The notes beneath the pieces are model-generated. The model searched no databases. It saw only the letters and a program-made list of their open reading frames with translations, and was not told the DNA's origin. A DNA stretch of 39,735 bases, from contig JAJEJA010000067.1 in the NCBI GenBank assembly GCA_022828145.1, forward strand, positions 1 through 39,735, in the 5' to 3' direction. Made by a program: the position numbers and the translations under genes. The stretch comes from Candidatus Poribacteria bacterium. GTDB taxonomy: Bacteria; Poribacteria; WGA-4E; WGA-3G. Positions 35,378 to 39,735 of this stretch are shown here, piece by piece. How positions within the stretch are numbered: the first letter of the stretch is position 1; each line of letters begins with the position of its first letter.

Positions 35378-36747
35378 TTTTCACCTCGATTAACTGCACA
35401 TTGCTGTTATTCATTGGTATGTTGTTCCTCATGCAAAACAGTATCGCATCGGAGGAAATATACGTTACCGCAGCTAAGGATGGACAGTTGTTTCCTGTTG
35501 TCGTTGACGATGGCAAAGGTGGGGTTATCGTGTTATGGGAAGATTACCGTACAGGTAACGATTGGGATGTCTACGCACAACGCATTGATGATACAAATAA
35601 AACCCTATGGGAACTGAACGGTATTCCGATCTCTGTTGCAGCGAGAAACCAACGTCGGCTCCGCATGACAGGTCATGATACGCATGCCATTGTTGTATGG
35701 AATGACAAACGTGGAAATAGCAGTTGGGATATCTATGCACAATCGGTAGATTTTGATGGTAACGTGTTATGGCAGAAGGATGGAATCCCTATCTGTACAG
35801 ATAGCGCGGACCAGTCAACACAAGCGATTATGCGTGATAGTGAAGGGGGTGCGGTTTTTGTCTGGGAAGATGAACGTCGTAGCTCCGAATTTCAAGACCT
35901 ATATATCCAACGTATCAATGCCTCCGGAGTGAAAATGTGGAAACAGAATGGAATCCCTGTATATGCATCAGAATCATTGCAGAGCAATCCCGTGTTGATT
36001 TCAGATGATGCCGGGGGTTTTTATGTCGTATGGTGGGATGTAATCGGATACGATTCTTGGCACATTATGGCATATCGACTTTCATTGGATTCAACACCTC
36101 TTTGGGATTCACCTATCCGTATAACGCCTCAGGATGGCATGCACGGTGAACCGCGTGTCGTAGCAGATGGTGCGAGTGGACTCGTTGTTGTTTGGCAGAT
36201 ATATGAGAACTTTATTAATGATCAGTTATATGCTCAACGGATTTCGTCTGATGGTAAGAAGATGTGGCAAGAAGCGGGTGTTCCTATATGCACCAGTGCA
36301 GGTATACAGAAAAACGCTGCGATCGTTAATGATGGTTCAGGGGGTATAATAACTGTATGGCGAGATGAACGAGATATCTACTCTGATCTTTACATGCAGC
36401 GTGTGCAGGCAGATGGTACTATTGCCTGGGATAGAGATGGTATTCCATTATGCACTGAAGGTGGACATCAAGATCAACCTTCCATTGTGCGTTCCAAGAA
36501 GGATCAGTTTTTCATCGCTTGGATAGATTATAGAGGAGACTTTGGCGAGAAAACTAAAGACGCAATCTATTGTCAAAAGATTGACATAGCGGGTAATCTG
36601 ATTTGGTCTGAAAAAGGTGTACCCGTGTCAACAAGTGATGGCACTCACAGTCCTCCTCATGTTGTCTCAGTAGGAGCGGGTCGGTGTGTAGTGGTTTGGA
36701 GCAACAGTGGTCGGGATAATGGTGATATATTTCTAAGACGGTTTTAA
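35347..36747 (+). CDS. Exported protein with about eight tandem propeller-type repeats
   Basis: A 466-residue protein with an N-terminal signal segment (hydrophobic stretch at about 17-30, ending SIASEE). It then carries eight imperfect repeats of roughly 50 residues with the pattern GG..VVW.D.R....D.YAQRID..G..LW...GIPI. Clear copies include GGVIVLWEDYRTGNDWDVYA, HAIVVWNDKRGNSSWDIYA, GGAVFVWEDERRSSEFQDLY and GGIITVWRDERDIYSDLYMQ. The regular spacing suggests an eight-bladed beta-propeller at the surface or in the periplasm. No enzyme motif is visible. Its start overlaps the end of sixA by 31 bases, so it is probably translated from the same mRNA. An internal ATG (at 35431) would spoil the signal peptide. 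Confidence 0.8.
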   Translation: MDTKNALHRLIFTSINCTLLLFIGMLFLMQNSIASEEIYVTAAKDGQLFPVVVDDGKGGVIVLWEDYRTGNDWDVYAQRIDDTNKTLWELNGIPISVAARNQRRLRMTGHDTHAIVVWNDKRGNSSWDIYAQSVDFDGNVLWQKDGIPICTDSADQSTQAIMRDSEGGAVFVWEDERRSSEFQDLYIQRINASGVKMWKQNGIPVYASESLQSNPVLISDDAGGFYVVWWDVIGYDSWHIMAYRLSLDSTPLWDSPIRITPQDGMHGEPRVVADGASGLVVVWQIYENFINDQLYAQRISSDGKKMWQEAGVPICTSAGIQKNAAIVNDGSGGIITVWRDERDIYSDLYMQRVQADGTIAWDRDGIPLCTEGGHQDQPSIVRSKKDQFFIAWIDYRGDFGEKTKDAIYCQKIDIAGNLIWSEKGVPVSTSDGTHSPPHVVSVGAGRCVVVWSNSGRDNGDIFLRRF

Positions 36748-36757
36748 GTACTTTTTA

Positions 36758-37705
36758 CTATCTTTTCCACCAACGTTTCCGTTCTTGATACGCCTTAAGC
36801 AGGTTAGATATCATTTTATTCTTCTTGTCTATGCGAAGTACTTCCTCACACGCCTTAATGACTCTCTGTTTGTCTCTCTCATCTCTTGTGATCTGATAAA
36901 TATTGTGATAGCACTCTGCAACAGCACTGTGAAATTCACTTGCATCAATTGCGTTGGGTGTCTCAGTTGGGAGTTTGTTGATTTCAACTTTTGCTTTCTC
37001 CCATTCTTCAAGCGCGGCATAACAGATTACCTTTTGAAACAGCGGGACAGATTGAGAGTTGTCCAACCAAATTGCCTGATCATAACATTCTACAGCCTCC
37101 GTAAATGCTAAACTGTCAATATGTAGTTCTGCCAGTTCAGTATAGAATGCGTATAATCCACTATCTGAGATAGTATAGCGTTCATCTCCATTACTGATTA
37201 ACCAATCTTTGTTGATAAGAAATTCAATTGCAGAATTGCGATCATCCTCCGTTATTCTAATATCTGTAAGGAGGTGTTTTGCGACTGCTGCGTTAGGATA
37301 TATCTTTGTGCGACTTTTCATTAGCGGATAGGCTTGGGTAGGTTTATCCATAGTCAACAGTTTTATACCGGTTGCAATACGGAATAGTGATACGATCTGG
37401 TCGCTATTTTTTTGAGACATCTGGTTGACAATTTGGTCTCTATGATCAGAGAAGTATTCCTTTAGATTATCTACTGATTTCAGTATGTCGGTATTTTCAG
37501 GATAAAGTCTGTGGGCATTGGCGAAGAATCTGTTTGCTGCGATGTATTCACTCCAATTCTTGTAGATAACGCCTAAGCGGTGGTTAGCTATAGCAAGTGT
37601 CTGTGAATCGGCATCACTTCGGATGACATCCTCATACGCCTGAATCGCTTGCGGGATCTGTTGTTGATTTTCTAATGTTTGTGCATGTGAAAGCAGTTCT
37701 GACAT
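36758..37705 (-). CDS. Tetratricopeptide-repeat protein
   Basis: A 315-residue soluble protein composed largely of TPR-like helical pairs. Examples are AIQAYEDVIRSDADSQTLAI, IANHRLGVIYKNWSEYIAAN, FTEAVECYDQAIWLDNS and VIKACEEVLRIDKKNKM. A winged-helix-like insertion near 160-185 (AIEFLINKDWLISNGDERYT) interrupts the repeats. It lacks a signal peptide, so it is probably a cytoplasmic scaffold. It starts 37 bases after holB and ends only 10 bases from the stop of the converging propeller gene. It probably belongs to the tmk-holB operon. Confidence 0.8.
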   Translation of the reverse strand: MSELLSHAQTLENQQQIPQAIQAYEDVIRSDADSQTLAIANHRLGVIYKNWSEYIAANRFFANAHRLYPENTDILKSVDNLKEYFSDHRDQIVNQMSQKNSDQIVSLFRIATGIKLLTMDKPTQAYPLMKSRTKIYPNAAVAKHLLTDIRITEDDRNSAIEFLINKDWLISNGDERYTISDSGLYAFYTELAELHIDSLAFTEAVECYDQAIWLDNSQSVPLFQKVICYAALEEWEKAKVEINKLPTETPNAIDASEFHSAVAECYHNIYQITRDERDKQRVIKACEEVLRIDKKNKMISNLLKAYQERKRWWKR

Positions 37706-37741
37706 AATGACATCACCAAAATTGTCCGGACAGAATTTATG

Positions 37742-38695
37742 CTATATTAACTTAAGACACATAACTTCAAGAGCAGTAATCTTTGTAACAAAAGTATTTT
37801 GGATAAGTGATTTTGTTTCAAGCACATTCTTAATTGCGCGTTCAATCCGCAGACGTGAATACCCTTTGACAAGTTCCTTAAGATCATCAATTGCATTTGG
37901 ATGTGTTAATAGTTCTATGGGTGCATCCTGTTGCAGAAAGAGCAGGTCACGATACCACGTGATGAGTTCATCTAAACTCTCAGGATTCTTCTCAAGTTGT
38001 TCCGCGATTCTAAATGCAGCCATGGGGTCAGTCTCTGATAGAATATCTGGGATTTTTTGGTGTGCGGAGATGCCATCTTCTATCAATGTTATAGCCTTCC
38101 CAACGATTCCATTTGATAGAATTGCAGCTGATGATGCGGTTTCTTCATCAACCGAAAAATGTTTCGTTAGCTCAGTTGCAAGTTGCTTTGTATGCATTGG
38201 ATATAACGGTATAATTTGACAACGGGACCTTATGGTTAGGATGATAGTTTCTATGTTCTCAGTTAATAGAATTAGTGTTGACGCAGCAGGTGGTTCTTCC
38301 AGAGTTTTGAGAATAGCATTTGCAGCAGCATCGTTTAAACGTTCAGTATTCGTCAGGATGTAGATTTTTCGAGGTCCTTCAAGGGGTTGATAGACAATCT
38401 GTTGCTGCATGTCACGTATTTGGTCAATCTTTATCTGTGAACCGTCAGGACGAATAAAATGTAAGTCAGGATGATTTCCGTTCTGTATTTTTCGGCACGC
38501 GTTGCATTCTCCGCAAGGTTTTAATGCCTCGTCAGTACCTTGACAGAGAATAAGATTTGCAAAGTAGCATGCTACAGTCTCTTTCCCGACACCTTGGACG
38601 CCAGTGAACAGATAAGCTCCAGCAACCCGTTCAGCCTTGACCGCCTTGTTTAGTTGTGAAATGATGTTCTGATGACCGATTATCGTATATGCCAT
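37742..38695 (-). CDS. holB: DNA polymerase III delta-prime subunit
   Basis: HolB is the delta-prime subunit of the clamp loader. The 317-residue protein begins MAYTIIGHQNIISQL and has a P-loop-like TGVQGVGKET, a zinc site CGECNACRKI with an upstream cysteine (LILCQG), and the clamp-loader SRC motif in TIRSRCQIIPLYP. The ATG at 38695 is preferred to a TTG two codons upstream. It starts 31 bases after tmk, the order seen in many bacteria, in which tmk and holB are co-transcribed. The C-terminal domain (DELITWYRDLLFL) matches clamp-loader oligomerisation domains. Confidence 0.92.
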   Translation of the reverse strand: MAYTIIGHQNIISQLNKAVKAERVAGAYLFTGVQGVGKETVACYFANLILCQGTDEALKPCGECNACRKIQNGNHPDLHFIRPDGSQIKIDQIRDMQQQIVYQPLEGPRKIYILTNTERLNDAAANAILKTLEEPPAASTLILLTENIETIILTIRSRCQIIPLYPMHTKQLATELTKHFSVDEETASSAAILSNGIVGKAITLIEDGISAHQKIPDILSETDPMAAFRIAEQLEKNPESLDELITWYRDLLFLQQDAPIELLTHPNAIDDLKELVKGYSRLRIERAIKNVLETKSLIQNTFVTKITALEVMCLKLI

Positions 38696-38725
38696 GGACA
38701 AACTCGTTGAAATACGTTGCCTTTA

Positions 38726-39361
38726 TCAGTATCTGTACTGAGCTTTCATTTGCATCCGTCTTTTTGATTCTGAAATCAATATCTTACTGATTTCGTCAAT
38801 ATCAAGTTGTGCGTTGATGATTTTCACCCGTTCCGGCTCAGATTTAGCTAATGCCAAGTATCCTTTTCTGACTTTCTCATGTGAAGCAATAGTTTCCAAT
38901 TCAAGTCGCGTAAGGGGTTCATCTGACTCTCTCTTGCGATTCAGGCCAACATGGGGTGGTAAGTCAAGAAGGAAGGTAACATCAGGTTTTAAACCTTGTG
39001 TAGCAATACTGTTAACCTGTTCAATGCGCTTTAAGTCTATTCCCTTACGGTAACCTTGGTAAGCGATAGTAGCATCACTAAACCTATCGCAGATTACAGT
39101 CTTACCATCTTTTAATGCAGGTAAAATTAGTTCTGAAACATGTTGTGCACGTGAAGCAGCCATCAGCATCAGTTCAGTCTGTGCCGATATCTCTGTTGCT
39201 GTTAGGAATATTTCTCTAATCTGCTCTGAAATTTGTGTGCCGCCCGGTTCACGGGTAACGATTATATTTTCACCGAGTGCTTCAGCCAGACGGTTGATCT
39301 GTGTCGTTTTACCAGCACCTTCAACACCTTCTAATGTAATAAAAAAGCCGTTATGTTTCAC
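38726..39361 (-). CDS. tmk: Thymidylate kinase
   Basis: Tmk phosphorylates dTMP to dTDP. I start it at GTG 39361, which has GAAGG four bases upstream and gives 211 residues, the normal length. The open frame continues 29 codons further upstream, but those codons come from the right end of a TnpB element. Motifs are the P-loop EGVEGAGKT (12-19), TREPGGT, the DR motif in VICDRFSDATIAYQGY and TFLLDLPP. The Arg-rich LID area is RKRESDEPLTRLE. It heads the tmk-holB-TPR operon. The TnpB element directly upstream may have replaced the native promoter. Confidence 0.93.
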   Translation of the reverse strand: MKHNGFFITLEGVEGAGKTTQINRLAEALGENIIVTREPGGTQISEQIREIFLTATEISAQTELMLMAASRAQHVSELILPALKDGKTVICDRFSDATIAYQGYRKGIDLKRIEQVNSIATQGLKPDVTFLLDLPPHVGLNRKRESDEPLTRLELETIASHEKVRKGYLALAKSEPERVKIINAQLDIDEISKILISESKRRMQMKAQYRY

Positions 39362-39384
39362 AATACCTTCGTCAAAATAATTGG
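39361..39384 (+). repeat. Interspersed motif copy at the tmk start
   Basis: CAATACCTTCGTCAAAATAA, then TTGG, resembles the motif at 711, 5334 and 7251. On the minus strand it supplies the GAAGG ribosome binding site and the first G of the tmk GTG, just as the copy at 5334-5354 precedes a GTG start. It may be coincidental similarity at a ribosome binding site. Confidence 0.35.
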
Positions 39385-39515
39385 AGTGATACCACCCACT
39401 ACCTGAAGGTAGGGGCTTCGGTTTCTTAGACAATAGCGGTTTCGCCAAAGGGTCAACCGTCTTACATCGTCTCCACCAGCAGGCTATTTGCAGTTTTCAG
39501 AACCGCTATCGTGTA
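39385..39515 (-). ncRNA. TnpB element right end / probable omega-RNA 3' region
   Basis: Downstream of the tnpB stop on the minus strand is a structured, non-coding stretch ending in a hairpin (39394-39415; GGTAG/CTACC stem, loop TTCA) in the context CCGAAGCCCCTACCTTCAGG. This resembles the right-end hairpin of IS200/IS605-type elements, where the omega-RNA scaffold ends. A 9-base inverted repeat, ATAGCGGTT (39433-39441) and AACCGCTAT (39501-39509), could form a longer stem. In TnpB systems the guide is taken from the sequence just beyond this hairpin, here the DNA upstream of tmk. Confidence 0.55.
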
Positions 39516-39735
39516 TCAAGACACGGGTACCCCAGCCTGCAAAACTATATTAGCAGCATTGATGTCTCTATCGTGATGTGTATGGCAACTTTCGCACGCC
39601 CAAAACCTATCTGCAAGTGTGAGGTCTTTGTTCTTATATCCACACTTATGGCACGTTTTAGTCGTAGGTTGCCACCTATCTGCTTTTGCAAATGTTTTTC
39701 CAAACTCCTTACATTGCCATTCAAGTATCTGCGAA
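39516..39735 (-). CDS. tnpB: TnpB-family RNA-guided nuclease, C-terminal part (5' end off the window)
   Basis: The last 72 residues of a TnpB (IS200/IS605-associated, OrfB) protein run into the right edge. They show ILEWQCKEFGKTFAKADRW, the first zinc-finger pair TCHKCGYK, the second ACESCHTHH, then the RuvC-type DRDINAANIV. The stop TGA is at 39516-39518. TnpB proteins are transposon-encoded, omega-RNA-guided nucleases and ancestors of Cas12. The catalytic aspartate of the third RuvC motif (DRDINAA) is present. No tnpA is visible, and the element's left end lies outside the window. Confidence 0.9.
   Translation of the reverse strand, partial: SQILEWQCKEFGKTFAKADRWQPTTKTCHKCGYKNKDLTLADRFWACESCHTHHDRDINAANIVLQAGVPVS

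Noticed and set aside
39362..39448. N-terminal 29 residues of the longest tmk frame
   Set aside because: They are encoded by the TnpB element end including its hairpin. The GTG at 39361 gives a normal-length kinase with a GAAGG site.

Overview
The window looks like chromosomal DNA of an uncultured, AT-leaning, Gram-negative-type bacterium. It combines a housekeeping backbone (a six-tRNA cluster, tig, clpP, clpX, lon, pdxA, purE, tmk, holB, a sigma-70 factor) with exported LamG, CotH/ankyrin, TolB-propeller and giant C25-protease genes, a YjhG-type sugar-acid dehydratase, Uma2, NIPSNAP and RraA-like proteins. From memory this mixture resembles Candidatus Poribacteria or a related lineage. That placement is an inference; there is no rRNA gene here to test it.

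Bases 1-7200 are an accessory, defence-type island. A small two-HTH protein is followed by a translationally coupled dndC-dndD pair (DNA phosphorothioation), a stub that looks like the first codons of dndE, an unrecognised 251-residue protein, and a convergent HNH endonuclease. The N-terminal half of that endonuclease resembles the sulfur-binding domain of phosphorothioate-dependent restriction enzymes. A short interspersed repeat family flanks and punctuates the island, including an inverted pair on either side of dndCD.

Bases 7200-8372 hold a consensus promoter, a nested GTACC palindrome cluster with a doubtful small ORF, two hairpins, and a promoter-led tRNA array (Pro-UGG, Arg-UCU, His-GUG, Arg-UCG, Lys-CUU, Leu-UAG). 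Bases 8427-22427 run on the plus strand: tig, clpP, clpX, lon, an RqcP-like S4 protein, pdxA, and a 2229-residue gingipain-family protease with a FlgD-like tail. The first four form a classic protein-quality-control cluster.

Bases 22457-33363 are almost entirely minus strand. They encode a TolB-like propeller, a protein of unknown function, NIPSNAP, an RraA-like aldolase, PurE, a VanZ/UlaG-like lactonase fusion, a YjhG-type dehydratase, a CotH-ankyrin fusion, Uma2 and a LamG protein. Two copies of a 151-bp MITE sit just upstream of the rraA-like and yjhG-like genes. A stranded ankyrin-tail fragment overlaps the end of the LamG gene.

Bases 33684-39735 hold a sigma-70 factor ending in QLSLFG (a beta-clamp-binding type of peptide), divergent from sixA and an eight-repeat exported propeller protein. 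A minus-strand tmk-holB-TPR operon follows. At the right edge is the 3' end of a TnpB gene with its hairpin right end, abutting the tmk start.

The best candidates for new biology are the Dnd locus with a decayed dndE and a sulfur-binding-type HNH nuclease, and the sigma factor with the clamp-binding-like C-terminus.
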